From positions 54,573,891 to 54,637,890 of the forward strand of contig CM060947.1 of assembly GCA_030765055.1 (NCBI GenBank): a DNA stretch of 64,000 nucleotides. Reading direction: 5' to 3'. The notes beneath the pieces were generated by a model. The model was given only the letters and a program-made list of their open reading frames with translations, searched no databases and was not told where the DNA came from. A program made the translations under genes and the position numbers. This DNA comes from Mantis religiosa (taxonomy: Eukaryota > Arthropoda > Insecta > Mantodea > Mantidae). Below are positions 12,940 through 22,916 of this stretch, in pieces. Numbering within the stretch: position 1 is the first letter of the stretch; each line of letters begins with the position of its first letter.

Positions 12940-15900
12940 TGTTTAACGCCTTCTTTTACTACATACGACACCGCAGGCAGTGACACTGATGATACATGAG
13001 ATGAAGATGGAGCACCGGTGGAATGACATGGCGGGGGAAACCAGAGGTCCCGGAAAAACCCGCCCCAGCGCCGTGTTGTCCACCACAAATCTCACTTTGC
13101 GGTCGCCTGGGATCGAACCCGGGCCGCCTTGGTGAAAGCCAAGTGGTCTAACCACTGAGCCACGGCACAGCCACTCAAGGTATTGCCCTATGGAAAGAGT
13201 CCCGGAGTATCCATCGCTCCCGGGTAGAAGGAGGCCCGGGTCCTTGGTCCTACGGGTCCAGGACTAATGGGAGTAGAACCTCTGCACTTAACTCCTTATT
13301 TAGTGATGCACAATGTTTCAAACTCCAACTGAAAATTAAACTGACAATATATTGCCATTTTTAGGTTTAAAACCCAACAAAAAGGTACACTGGAGTAAAA
13401 TTGACACTTTCAGACAGAATAAAACTTTCACAGAAGCTGTAATTTTACATGAAATATGAACATATGTGACTATTTCTTCTGAAAAAAAAAAAATAGGCAG
13501 AAAAGCTAAAATATGAGGTCTAACTATATGCATAAAGTTTTCAAATATAGTTTAATAGTTCATTGTTTATTTTAGGAAGTATGCAATGAGACATCTTAAT
13601 GCTTATCGTAAAATTATAATATACTTACTATACTATATATACTGCTTCATATTATATATAATAAAATACTCCAAGACCATCAATTAAAATTTTAGCAGAA
13701 TTGCCACAAACATTTAAATGGCTAAATCAAAATTGAATTAAAACAAGCAAATGATTTTACTTAGTACTTTAAATTACAATCTATGAAGATGCAGGTAAAA
13801 TCTTAATTTATAAATGTATAATACAAGCTTTCCAAGAAAGAGTAATGCCTAGAAGCAATCTGAAATAATATGACTAATTACTTTTTCAATTAACATGTTA
13901 TTAATAAGTACATTACCTGAAGATGGTACATAAGGTTTTTTTTTTATGAAAAAGTATATATTTAGTTTCAGAAACAAGCTTAACTTATAACTGAATCACT
14001 TATTTAATATTGCTTGAGGTTAAGAGCTGCTTAGATGTATAATAATTCCTACCTGTAACAATGAGTTTGGCACTTGCTGAAGATATATGCACCTCGTCAG
14101 CAACTTGAACTGAACAGTTGAAGTCACCTGCATTGCTGTGCTCAACAGACTTAATAGTTATGCCGCATAGGCCATCATTCAAGTTGCCAATAATGCTGTA
14201 CGTTTTGTTTGATACGTCAACTCCTGGATATATGCTCTCTTCCATATACTCAGGGGGGTAGCTAATCTTGCAGGATTGCATTTTCTTGCTTGTGTTACAA
14301 ATAAATGCAAATGGCTCTCCTGCTCGTACGGCCAGTGTTCCGTTTGGAGTAACAGCAATGTTCACACTTGCTCCCTCCCCTGGAGAAAATAAACAATATA
14401 TCAGCTAATTTATTTTATGAAATGAAAAACAGTGTTAATAAGTTTGACATTATACACAGAGGCTTACAATACTCATGCTCAGATTAATTTGACAAAATTC
14501 TTATAGCCTTTTTCTGTAAGGTTAGTACATCTGTGATATGACCTGAGTTACCCCAAAATATTCATGAATAACAAAATATCAACTAAAAAAATGCAATATA
14601 GGCACTTCTTAAACACTCATGAGGAATTGAATTGAAATTATTTTCAAAACTGCAATAAATTTTGCAAAGTAGCACATTGATTGTCAGTAGTGGCTCTACT
14701 AACAATCTAAAACCAAATTGGTTATCAATTAAGTATCCATCGGATTCAAAATACATATATGTTGGTTAAACATAACATGCTCAAAGTTAAAAATTAGATT
14801 GTGATCAATGCAATCAAGTTTTTGTTAAATAAAACAATATATTCATTATACATTTTGCTACACCCCAATGAAGGCGAACGAAGATCATTATGGAGGACAG
14901 ACACACAGATAAACTCTAGCCTATCACAGGACTGAATACTATTTATAAATGTCACTAATTGTGCTACACATTTTGTTATACCCCAGTGAAGCTCTGGACT
15001 CTAATAGCATTGTACATCATTCAGTTAATCTTAAGTTACAATATTAATGCAACAGTCATGCTCAAGTTATTCTCAGGAAGGATATAACACAAATATAAAC
15101 AAAGACAAAAATACAATAATACCTGATCTATAAATAGTTCCTGCATATAGACAAAAGGTTTCGTCTTTGTTTTTATTTGTATTATATCCAGTGATTCATT
15201 TGTAGTTATAACATTTAATAAATATCTCTTTTCATCTGGCTTACTTCCCAAGAACAACTTGAGCATATTCGTTGCCAGGAAAGCTTCAGGTCTTATTTTC
15301 ATGTTTTTACATGTCTGTGATGAAAATCTGAAACACTCAATTTGTCCACAAAGCTGTAAAATTGCTTCCTTAGTCATGAATTTATAAAAAGGTCTCCAAT
15401 GCTGTACATTTTAATGGGCAGCTCTCAGTAAGTATTAGTGTAATTAATTTGTATCTGTCCATATGCAGGAACCAGTCACCAATCTGCAAGTATAGTCGCC
15501 CTGTTCGAACGGTTACCATGGATTTATCTTTGGTAATAGATACCTCTCAGATAACGCACTGATTATTCTTGTAAGAGTGAGAGGGGAACTGACGCGCCTC
15601 CCGGTCGTGTGCTAAGCACCAATGAACGCATCACTTCAGCAAATGGAATTCGCAGAAATCACAAATGACAGATATATGTTTACTCCGCGTGGAGTAATCA
15701 GTGCGTTATCTGAGAGGTATCTATTACCATAGATAAATCCATGGTAAGCGTTCCAGCAGGGCGACAATACAGAGTTGAGAGCTTCTAATATAGCAGTGCT
15801 ATTTATAGATGATCAGGTATTAATAAACAAAAGTGAGAATGATGTGCAGAAACCAATACATCACAAAATTAATTAGTATTATAATTTTAAATTTCAGAGC

Positions 15901-18900
15901 ATAAAACACGGACAAAGGCTTTTAAATAGAAAACTAGTGATAAATGAATAATACTGTATAGAAGTCACAAGCTTCAAATATTTAGGACCTGAAATTTCCT
16001 ATAAATATGTACAAAAAAGCATAAATAAGCCTCCAATATTCCAGCAGATATGCAGTACAATAAGTAAAACTCTTAAAGGAAAAACAAGAAAAGATACTCA
16101 AAGATTTATAATGTAACAATACTACCAGTTTTATTATATACCTACACAGAGAAATGGATTTCTCACAGACAGCAATAAGAAAAGTTACAAGCATCTGTCC
16201 AGCCCTCACATGCACAAACTGCATGCATGAAAGTGCTGTTGATTACAGACGAGTAAAATACTGAACGGAACCGAGCTCTGCAAGTCTGGTTGCAGGATGC
16301 GGGAAAGTCAGTTAAGGAAGATAATGTGACTTTGTGGGTTCGTGAAATGATAAAACGAGGTTACAAAAACACAAAAACTACACTTTATTCTCCTCGAAAT
16401 ACACTGTTCACCATTACCTTTTGCTAGCTAACCTGAAACTGTTTATTTTCTTTAAAAACTACATTCAACTGTCTGTCGCTACCGGTAACGATTGGCCATC
16501 ATTTTTCATCGGCTTCGCGAGTCTGCCACCAGGGTGACAATAAGCTGGTGATGTGTAGCAATGCTTACTTAAACAGAAAGTATAACGTGAGATTCTTATT
16601 GTTTCTTACACAAAAGAAGTAGAGAATGATTTGGACGAAATCACAGAGCTTCCCCAATCCCCTTAGAGTAGTGCACTGTCACCCCTCATACCACTCCCAC
16701 TGAGCTGGATGGGACTCGCTTCTAAGCTTAACTTCTTTAAATGCAGGGCCTTTATGGAAGTACAGCTACTCCACATAGAGAAAATCTGCGCCAATGAATT
16801 AGAAGCTTGAGGCTTTGAAAACGAGAAACATTAAAAAAAACTTGATGTTGAAAATGGTGTTGGTGAAATGGAGATTGGAACAGAAACATACCAAATTGAG
16901 AAGTTAAGATTTCATTTAAAGGTGTTCCATTTCATCATTTGAACAGAAGTCAATAGTGAAATCTGAGTATGAGAAAATGAGTGGAGCTTTTTTCATTTGG
17001 TTTACTCAACAAAGACAAAAAAGAACCTTAATTTCAAGGCCCATTCTGGAAACTATCTTTTTTAAGTATGATTTAAAGGAAGTTGAGGATGATTTTAATG
17101 CAAATTGAGGATGCTTGGTTAGGCAGAAGTGATACAGCATAAGGCGCAGCATGAAATTTATGGTGAAAAACTTTGAGGAATCTCAAACTGTAATACAATT
17201 TTGTAGAAATTAAGAAAAATTATATGAATTTATATATAATTGTGATGCAACAAGGCTAAATTATAAAATGCTTCCATTTAAAACTCTAGGCCTCAAAAGA
17301 AACGGCTGGCATGGCTACAAAAACTGTAAAGAGAGGTTAACAGTTCTTGCTGTGGAGACCATAAACTGAAACTATTGGTAACAGGGATATCACTGCTCCT
17401 GCACTGCCTGTTATACATGTCTACCAAAATTCTGCTTGGACAAAAGTTTTTAAGAAGTGGTTTTTCAAAGATTTTGTTTCAGAGACCATAGTCTGAATAA
17501 TAGTATTAACGCACTCTTCTTACCCCCAAATATAAGAAGTTGGATACAGCCTTAAGACCAAGACATAATACAATGGTTGTACAAAACAATCTTGTCGTTG
17601 TTTGCTTCAGATGCTTCTTCAAACAGAAGGTGGAGGAACCTTCAAAGGATTTCCAATAATAATTAAAAAATATATACAAGGCCTGATCAACAAAGACTTG
17701 AGACTGATTTTTTCCTGTATCTTCCATGATAGTTTCGTATCTGTAACAAATATTTGAAAAGAGCACATTTTTATGTATAATGTCGGTAGGTGGCAGCACT
17801 ATCGTATTGGTAGGTTGGTAGTAATGCTCTATTTTGTAGACCCTACGTGCATTTCGCATATCAGACAGTGGAGATGATGCAAGAGGAGCAGTATAGCGCA
17901 ATCAAATTCTGTTTTCGTTTAAACCATACAGCCACCGAAACTCATGAAAAGCTGAAGCAAGCGTACAGTGAAGATGCACTACCTCGTGCAACAGTGTTTA
18001 GGAGGTTCAAGGACTTCAAAGAATGTTGACTTGTCAGTGTTAAGCAAGGTGGGCCCGGCGTTTCAGCTTTTGCTGTGACTGAAGTCCACATCAACACAGC
18101 TGCTGTAATGGTCCGAGAGGATCGGAGTATAACATTATGTAACCTCAGTGAAGTGTTGAGAATTTCATTTTGGCAGTGTGTTTACAATTATGCACAACTA
18201 TCTCCATATGACCCGAGTTTGTGCTCATTGGGTGCCACGTCTGTTGACTCCCGAACAAAAGGCTGTGCAAATGGAGACAAGCCGTGAGGTGCTGTGGCTC
18301 TTTGCTGATGGAGGGGATGCATTTTTTAAATTGATTATCACCGGTGATAAGTCATGGCTGCATCATTATGAACCTGAAGGAAAACAAGCCAGCAAAGTGT
18401 GGAAATAGCCACGTTCCCCAACACCAAAAAAGGCAAAAGTTGTTCCATCTGCAGGGAAAGTGATGGTGATCATATTTTTTGACTGTAATGGAATCATTTA
18501 CCAGCTTGCAGTTCCACCTCACACTAGTGTTACAGCAACATACTACACGTCAGTATTGGATACACTGAGGAAGCAAATTGCCAAGAAACGACCAGAGCTT
18601 TCTTGAACTGGGTGACGACTTCATCATGACAATGCACAGACTCACGTCGCAAATCAAGTCATGCAGTTTCTGCTCGATTCGACATTACGTGTGTACCACA
18701 TTCACCTTATAGCCCCGATCTTACACCCTGTGACTTTTTTTATTCCCATCACTAAAGGCAAAGCTTAGGTGTATTCAATTTGAGAACTCTAAAGCAGGGG
18801 TCAAGAAAAGTGAGGAGATTCTCAAGGACCTGACAAAGAATGGTCTGCAGCACGTGTTCAAGGACTGGCAGAGACCCTATAAAAAGTGCATTGAAGTAGG

Positions 18901-20470
18901 AGGGAACTACTTTGAAAAAGATCTTGTAAACATTGAATTGCAGTAATAAACATCTGTGAAAAAAAAAATAAAAAATCAGTCAGTCTTTGTTGATCAGCCC
19001 TTATATATATAATAAAAGATCTAGTTTACTTAATAGTTGATTCATAGTCTGAAATAAAGGTGGAGACACAAGTAAAGGGTCTTAGAACCACATTTTATGG
19101 AATGAAATGGATACCTACAGTACAGACAAATCAACTATTGGCAGAATTCAATGAAAGAGCTTACTAGAAGTGAAAATGTGAATGTGAGTAGGACTTCAGA
19201 ATTGATAGGTTTAAGTTGTGCACTAAGTCATCAAGTTTGTTTTGTGAAGGAAAGTGTGGATTTCTTTCTCCCATAGCACTGTAAGATAATTCACTAGATG
19301 CTGATGCCATGTCTGATTCGTTACCATTTGCTTCTGAATGTTCTTGGTACTGGTAAATCATTCCCATGAGGTATTGGTCAGAACATAAATTGGGATATGA
19401 GATTTTCTGTTTATTTTTTTATGAAAACCCTGTTATTTTGATTATGCAGAAATAACAGTTATTGGTATGATTGCTTGTTCATGCCACAATACAACACAAT
19501 GTTTATTAGCCACAGGAATTCATACAGAATTATACGCTTTGTCAATATAGTTAAGAGTAACAATATTTACAATTCATCTATGAGACAAACTGCAAACAGC
19601 ATGAGCTAGAGACAGTTTTACACAGCATCGGATACAACTTATATCTAGTGAAGAATTTTTATCTTGGTCACCGAGTGGACAGCCGAAATACAGGTGATAT
19701 GTAGTTTTCTAGAGTCTTATAATTTATTACTTATGTTCACTAGTTGTGAATTCCCTGCAGATGTAACAAAAGCTATCCAGGCAACAAATACATCCATTTC
19801 TCTGCTTCTTCATTAAGCATAACAGCTCAATAAAGTTTAAAATTCCATTCTGTATGAAAGATGTAGAACCTACCACCATGGCTTCAACATGGATACTAGC
19901 TAATATAAATCTAACATCACACTTCTATAAGTTCCATAAATACACCAGGAGTCATCTGCCTCACATTAGGTCAGCAGTTCTCGTCGGATAAGCTTACACA
20001 AGTATGTAGATGGAAATGGGGCAAGGGTGCACGTGCAGCGAAAAACAAACATAACTTTTTTCCCTGATGTGACTGAAACATTCTGTTTTAACAATGTAAT
20101 CAGTATATTGTTTGTAACAAAATCCACTACTTTCATTCCCAGTTCCCAAAACCTTGTTGTGTTGCTACTAACCTATCATGATGCATGCTATGAGTGTTGA
20201 TGCTTGAATGGTAATGGTTTACAAATTTTCATATGTTATACATAATTTAAGATAAGATTTTAAAAAGGGGAAAGTGTACTAATGGTAGATGATGCATTAC
20301 TGGTAGTGATCAATGTCCCTGAGCTTTACTCTAGCTGGGACCCAACAAACAAACAAGCTTTCCTTGTACTCACCATTATCACAATCAGACATCTCAAAAT
20401 GAAAATCATGCGGAACTTCCTTACCTCGCAAAAATGCAAAAATCAGCATAGAATACAAAATCTTCTCCAT
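8164..20470 (-). CDS. Ig-domain single-pass membrane glycoprotein (three coding exons)
   Basis: Coding exons join as 20470-20374, 14379-14053 and 8333-8164. All junctions are phase 1, giving about 197 residues. Residues 1-15 (MEKILYSMLIFAFL) look like a signal peptide. Residues 34-141 form one immunoglobulin-type domain: Cys60 and Cys121 are the expected B- and F-strand cysteines (AGDFNCSV resembles the usual DxGxYxC). Cys69 and Cys104 may form a second disulfide, and the usual strand-C Trp is absent. There are four N-glycosylation sequons (NGT, NTS, NKT, NCS). A membrane span covers about 161-186, followed by a tail of ~11 residues ending FALLV, which could bind a class II PDZ domain (inference). 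It is likely a small cell-surface adhesion or recognition protein. I do not recognise the family, and further phase-1 exons in the long introns cannot be excluded. It is divergent from the AGPAT gene. Confidence 0.72.
8336..9488. other. Ig-gene intron, left part
   Basis: No gene is supported. The segment around 8940-9130 has a short plus-strand ORF that reads like a decayed repeat, but I cannot name its family. Confidence 0.4.
9501..9832 (-). repeat. tRNA-derived SINE, family B, copy 1
   Basis: The minus strand starts near 9832 with a tRNA-like head. It carries a B box (GGATTCAATCCC) and the family phrase 'CACAAATCT / TTTGTGG..GACAACA' shared with the copies at 12893 and 62634. A 12-bp target-site duplication, cagatacacaga, lies at 9489-9500 and 9833-9844, which supports retroposition. 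ORFs called across it are artefacts. Confidence 0.8.
10200..11690 (+). mobile_element. Non-LTR retrotransposon ORF1 (gag-like) fragment
   Basis: The ORF at 10772-11221 contains NPLRCYKCQRFGHMNDSC, a perfect CCHC zinc knuckle (C-x2-C-x4-H-x4-C) in the context typical of ORF1 proteins of jockey/I/R1-like LINEs. A second, degraded knuckle follows (C-x2-C-x4-N, with His lost), then VNCRGNHSSNSKEW, matching the family's third motif (CxGxHxxxxxxCP). The Lys-rich stretch after it and the Ser/Glu/Asp-rich piece at 11420-11500 resemble the ORF1 C-terminus. Upstream sequence from about 10200 is more decayed. No reverse transcriptase is attached. A G10 run near 11658-11669 marks the degraded end. The element sits in the Ig-gene intron and was probably a nucleic-acid chaperone for an autonomous LINE. 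Confidence 0.8.
12030..12215 (-). repeat. tRNA-derived SINE, family D, copy 1
   Basis: The reverse complement aligns well with 50880-51115. Shared phrases are 'GCATTTGGGAGGT.TGGG', 'GGCCAGCCTACCT', 'GGTTTTTTCAG.GGTTTAC' and 'AATGCTGGATAGGTTAA'. A box-like (CTCAGGC) and B box-like (GGGTTTGATTAC) promoter elements are present. GC content is above that of the flanks. Confidence 0.7.
12891..12937. repeat. (TG)n microsatellite
   Basis: An uninterrupted TG dinucleotide run of 47 bp forms the 3' tail of the minus-strand SINE-B copy, (CA)n in the element's own sense. Confidence 0.97.
12893..13172 (-). repeat. tRNA-derived SINE, family B, copy 2 (best preserved)
   Basis: The minus strand begins at about 13172 with a near-canonical tRNA head: A box TGGCTCAGTGG and B box GGTTCGATCCC. 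The tail is a (CA)n repeat. The 13-bp duplication actcaaggtattg lies at 12880-12892 and 13173-13185. It is inserted inside the 824-bp element at 12467-13290, so it is the younger event. Confidence 0.88.
13311..14050. other. Ig-gene intron, AT-rich
   Basis: Very AT-rich intronic sequence, for example the TATA runs near 13620-13665. Nothing codes here. Confidence 0.5.
14053..14379 (-). CDS. Ig-domain gene, Ig-encoding exon
   Basis: The 327-bp exon is bounded by an acceptor AG at 14380-14381 after a pyrimidine-rich stretch, and by a GTAGGA donor at 14052-14047. It is phase 1 on both sides, as is usual for exons that carry a whole Ig domain. It encodes residues 33-141, with four cysteines and four N-glycosylation sites. 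Confidence 0.82.
14830..15015 (+). repeat. Dimeric dispersed repeat, copy 2
   Basis: Two units with 'TTTTGcTACACCCCAaTGAAG' and 'TTTTGtTATACCCCAgTGAAG' at their starts, plus ATnATG and TAGCCT/TAATAGCATTGTAC motifs. The reverse complement aligns along its length with 34880-35095. Confidence 0.6.
15180..15275 (-). repeat. Dispersed repeat fragment, pair with 24650-24805
   Basis: The minus strand reads GCAAGCCAGaTGAAAAGA..GTTATAAC(T/C)ACAAATGAATCA in both places, translating to the same NVITTNESLDI in one frame. The copy here lacks a ~35-bp segment present in the other. The family is unknown, and the shared ORF may be incidental. Confidence 0.55.
15490..15770. mobile_element. Foldback MITE-like element (281 bp, ~79-bp inverted arms)
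   Basis: Left arm 15490-15568 and right arm 15692-15770 are near-perfect inverted repeats. Both contain CAGTGCGTTATCTGAGAG and ATAAATCCATGGTAA in opposite orientation, around a ~123-bp non-coding centre. The outer ends are TATAGTCGCCC / GGGCGACAATA, compatible with a TA target. No coding capacity, so it would depend on another transposase. Confidence 0.8.
16790..19150 (+). pseudogene. Tigger/jerky-type transposase remnant, split by a mariner
   Basis: Plus-strand pieces in shifting frames match the pogo/Tigger/jerky transposase order. First comes SEYEKMSGAFFIWFTQQRQK (DNA-binding region, ~16965), then the GWLGR region (~17105). Next is CDATRLNYKMLPFKTL (first Asp region, ~17240), then KNCKERLTVLA and DHKLKLLVTG (~17320-17385). 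Then LPPNIRSWIQP.DQDIIQWL (~17519-17580; family form LPPNVTSLIQPMDQGVI). After the mariner insertion (17677-19003), DLVYLIVDS.SEIKVETQVKG (19021-19083) continues the same protein. Many frameshifts and stops show it is dead. Confidence 0.8.
17677..19003 (+). mobile_element. mariner-type transposon, degenerate, copy 1
   Basis: Terminal inverted repeats are recognisable: left AGGCCTGATCAACAAAGACT, right AGTCTTTGTTGATCAGCCCTT, with TA-rich flanks. The transposase reads on the plus strand from EMMQEEQYSAIKFCFRL (17871) through frameshifts. All three acidic positions of the mariner D,D34D triad can be seen: GDKSWLHHYEP (~18345), LHHDNAQTH (~18620) and SPDLTPCDFF (~18712). The C-terminus KCIEVGGNYFEKD ends near 18945. 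Frameshifts and in-frame stops make it non-functional. It is inserted within the Tigger element at 16790-19150, inside the Ig-gene intron. Confidence 0.9.
19151..20373. other. Ig-gene intron, right part
   Basis: No gene called. A minus-strand ORF at 19164-19367 with FPSQNKLDDLVHNLNLS may be a degraded coding relic of an element, but I cannot assign it. Confidence 0.35.
20374..20470 (-). CDS. Ig-domain gene, first coding exon (signal peptide)
   Basis: The ATG at 20470-20468 has a gaaaATGg context and opens MEKILYSMLIFAFLRG, a good signal peptide. Two donors fit: GTGAGT at 20373, giving 32 codons plus 1 nt, and GTAAGG at 20424, giving 15 codons plus 1 nt. Both leave phase 1 and both splice cleanly to the Ig exon. 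The 5' UTR part of the exon runs from 20583 to 20471 behind an acceptor (tttcag at 20590-20584). Confidence 0.7.
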
Positions 20471-21286
20471 TTTCCTTTCTTTATAATTCAGCCTTCTAAG
20501 TACAAACACTGGATTTTTCACAGAATTCAAATTGTCAACAGCAGGAGGTTACTCTCCTTTGCATATTCTAAATCACCAAAATCCTGAAAATTAGCCAGAG
20601 AGAAAAAGATTAAAACACTTGAATAGTCCCTAAAAGCTTGATAACATACGTTAAAAAAAGGAGATCATGGCTTAAATTACTATGCTACTCATGCACCACC
20701 TTTCAATAATAATAATTTCGATTTTATTCAAGTTCGATAATTTGTTCATAGGTTCATGTTACCTGGAGAATAAATAAAAAATACAAATAAAATAGTGGCG
20801 GCATTTTTGTTAAAATCTGCTTAAAAAGTACAATGTGCAACCTATTCCCCTTGAACTGAACCAGAAACGGTTAATAGAACTGCAGCATTCAGTTCAAGTG
20901 AGCTTACATGTCAAAAAAAGTTATAAAAAAAATAAGGTTAAGCTAATTTACACTGTTTCAACTATGTGATTCCAAAGCTAAATCGTTAGCTTCAAGTTAA
21001 CATTTTATAAATTAAAACATAACTCCTTTGATTTTTAACGGTTTGAAACTGAAGGTACATGCAGATGTTTCATTTCTTCTCGTTTTCAGTATTATTTCCC
21101 TTCAGCTCTGAAATGCACTCCCTCCGAGCAGTTAAATCTTGAGGCAAGGCGCCGAAATTTTGTGCTTATTTTATAAATATGTATGTGCCACCCCCACCCA
21201 AAGTTTAAGCCGTTCATTCTAACCACACAAAGCCGTTAATTTTAATGTCTAACTAATGCAAATATAACAGATTTAAACGTACTTAC

Positions 21287-21420
21287 AGTCAGTTCTCAGT
21301 TCATCAGCGTTTGCCCAATATTAGAAGCTATATTCTTAGTATCCTAGACACCTATTTAAATTAGTTCAGCTTCTAACGACAATATCCAGGATTTCAGACT
21401 TCTAGCCAGGTACTGTCATT
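21287..21420 (-). other. Probable non-coding first exon of the Ig-domain gene
   Basis: A minus-strand donor, ACT/GTAAGTAC, lies at 21286-21279. The matching acceptor (ttttcag/g) at 20584-20590 begins the exon with the start codon, leaving a ~0.7-kb 5' UTR intron. The transcription start is not determined, so the right edge is a guess. Short upstream ORFs occur in the inferred leader (ATGAACTGA here; a 9-codon ORF in the next exon). Confidence 0.5.
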
Positions 21421-21532
21421 TGATGCTCAAGTTTCACACAAGATAGCGTCAATGCGGAAGGTCGATATAGTGTTGTATCGATAACAAAATTCGAGCTGTC
21501 AAAGCACAGTGGTGATTGTCAGTAGCATCAAA
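21420..21532. promoter_or_regulatory. Putative bidirectional promoter with DRE-like palindrome
   Basis: TATCGATA at 21476-21483 matches the DRE (DREF/BEAF-32) core known from insect housekeeping promoters, and a partial GTCGATAT lies just upstream. It sits ~50 bp before the AGPAT start codon and ~190 bp from the inferred first-exon donor of the divergent Ig gene. No TATA box is evident. Function is inferred from position and motif only. Confidence 0.5.
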
Positions 21533-21717
21533 ATGTTACCTAGTTCTTTAGAATGGGTTTTGGTGGCATTTATTCTTGTGTTACCGTTCCTTTATGAAAC
21601 AAGTAGAGCATTTAGGTACTATTTCAAATTTTTTGTTTACTATGGCGTAGTAATGACAACAGCAGTGGTGGTAATGCCAGTAATGATATGCAGACCAAAG
21701 GATGTTAAAAATTTACT
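21533..21717 (+). CDS. AGPAT: AGPAT exon 1 (coding part)
   Basis: Start codon to a GTGAGT donor at 21718. Encodes two N-terminal hydrophobic segments and ends in phase 2 within Leu62. Confidence 0.93.
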
Positions 21718-22845
21718 GTGAGTATTTTAATGATTTTAATCATAGTTACACCGTATTTTCGTATTGAATTGGCTTTGGAAGTAATTCATTATTATTTTTT
21801 CTAGTTTTATAAGAGAATCATACTTTGAAAATTGCATCATGCAAATGCACCATATAGATTTAAATGCCATGTCATCTTACCTGTCAATCTGTGGATTTAG
21901 TTTAGCATCAGCCCTTTGCCGACATATTTCATCGCTTGTTGGTTTGAAGTGGACTCTTCGAGGTCAAGAATACCTTGAGAAAGAACAAGCATGCATTATT
22001 GTTGCAAACCATCAGAGTTCGCTAGATATTTTGGGTAAGTATAAAAGGTCATGTATTTTTATATTATACCTAATATTTCTGTTAACTTCAGAGAATGACA
22101 TTTTATTTGTTTGTGTCACTCTTTGATCTTTTAATGAGCTCTGGGATATGGAGCACATCATGTATTTAATGTTAAGCCATCATCAGTTGATATCACAAGC
22201 AGTAACCGAGAAAACCATTCTCATGGACTTTTTAAAGAAATGTTATAATTGGGAAAAAAATTGTCCATCAGCAAGTCAAAACAGGTGATATTACCTTACA
22301 TGTTGAAACGTGGTACTCAAATGAAAACAATTTTGGCAAGACTTATGTTGTACATTAGTATTTCTTGTACATTGCCGACATCACTAATTTATTCCATTAG
22401 ATTAAAAATAAATGTTAAACAATTTAATACTTTTATTTAACCTAATTTATTGCAAAAAAAAGAGAAAGAAACAAAAGGATCAGGAAGAAGGTAAATTTCA
22501 AAAATAATTGCAACAAATTGCATAAGCATTTAAAAAATTAATTAAAATTCAAAAACAAAAAATATGACAAATGTCCAATAAAATTGACATGTTTATAATC
22601 AGAGATTCTCAAAACTATATACTTTAAAGTAATGCATAAGGAAAGATGTCAAAATCAATACTCTCATCATGAGTAAAATAAAACTGAGTAAAATAATGAA
22701 ATCTTATGAAATACACTAAAATATATAAGGGTGTAAGTGACTTAGGAGAGTTACTTCCACCATCATTACAGCCAAAAAAGTGATATGAAATACTGGAAAT
22801 ACATATTTTGGTTGCTCCCTACAAAAAGCATTTTTAGAAAAAGTT

Positions 22846-22916
<71 letters not shown>

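Larger units (their letters stand above)
12467..13290 (+). mobile_element. 824-bp retroposed GC-rich element, family G, with 20-bp TSD
   Basis: An identical 20-bp sequence lies at 12447-12466 and 13291-13310, so everything between is one insertion event. The element is GC-rich and lacks a long ORF. A second, inverted partial copy lies at 37940-38222 (shared AGTTGTTCGGATTGGGTT and CCCTGCGGGGTTGA). SINE-B copy 2 is nested inside. No poly(A) tail is seen. The family is unknown and the polymerase that moved it cannot be inferred. Confidence 0.75.

Noticed and set aside
12882..13155. Minus-strand ORFs with a (TH)n tail
   Set aside because: They translate the SINE-B body and its (CA)n tail, not a gene.
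13080..13165. Possible tRNA gene (A box and B box both good)
   Set aside because: The sequence continues into a SINE body with a CA tail and duplications and does not fold as a full cloverleaf; same reasoning for 33134, 59156 and 62650.
15036..15377. 113-residue minus-strand ORF near the Ig exon, possible extra exon
   Set aside because: Its central part is a dispersed repeat shared with 24650-24805, and no splice sites fit the phase-1 Ig gene.
19164..19367. Minus-strand coding relic (FPSQNKLDDLVHNLNLS)
   Set aside because: It vaguely recalls a family of uncharacterised insect element proteins, but one short block is too little to call.
20282..20587. 101-residue plus-strand ORF
   Set aside because: It is antisense to the signal-peptide exon of the Ig gene, whose splice phases fit much better.
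22249..22440. ORF in AGPAT intron 2
   Set aside because: AT-rich, without splice signals or family motifs.
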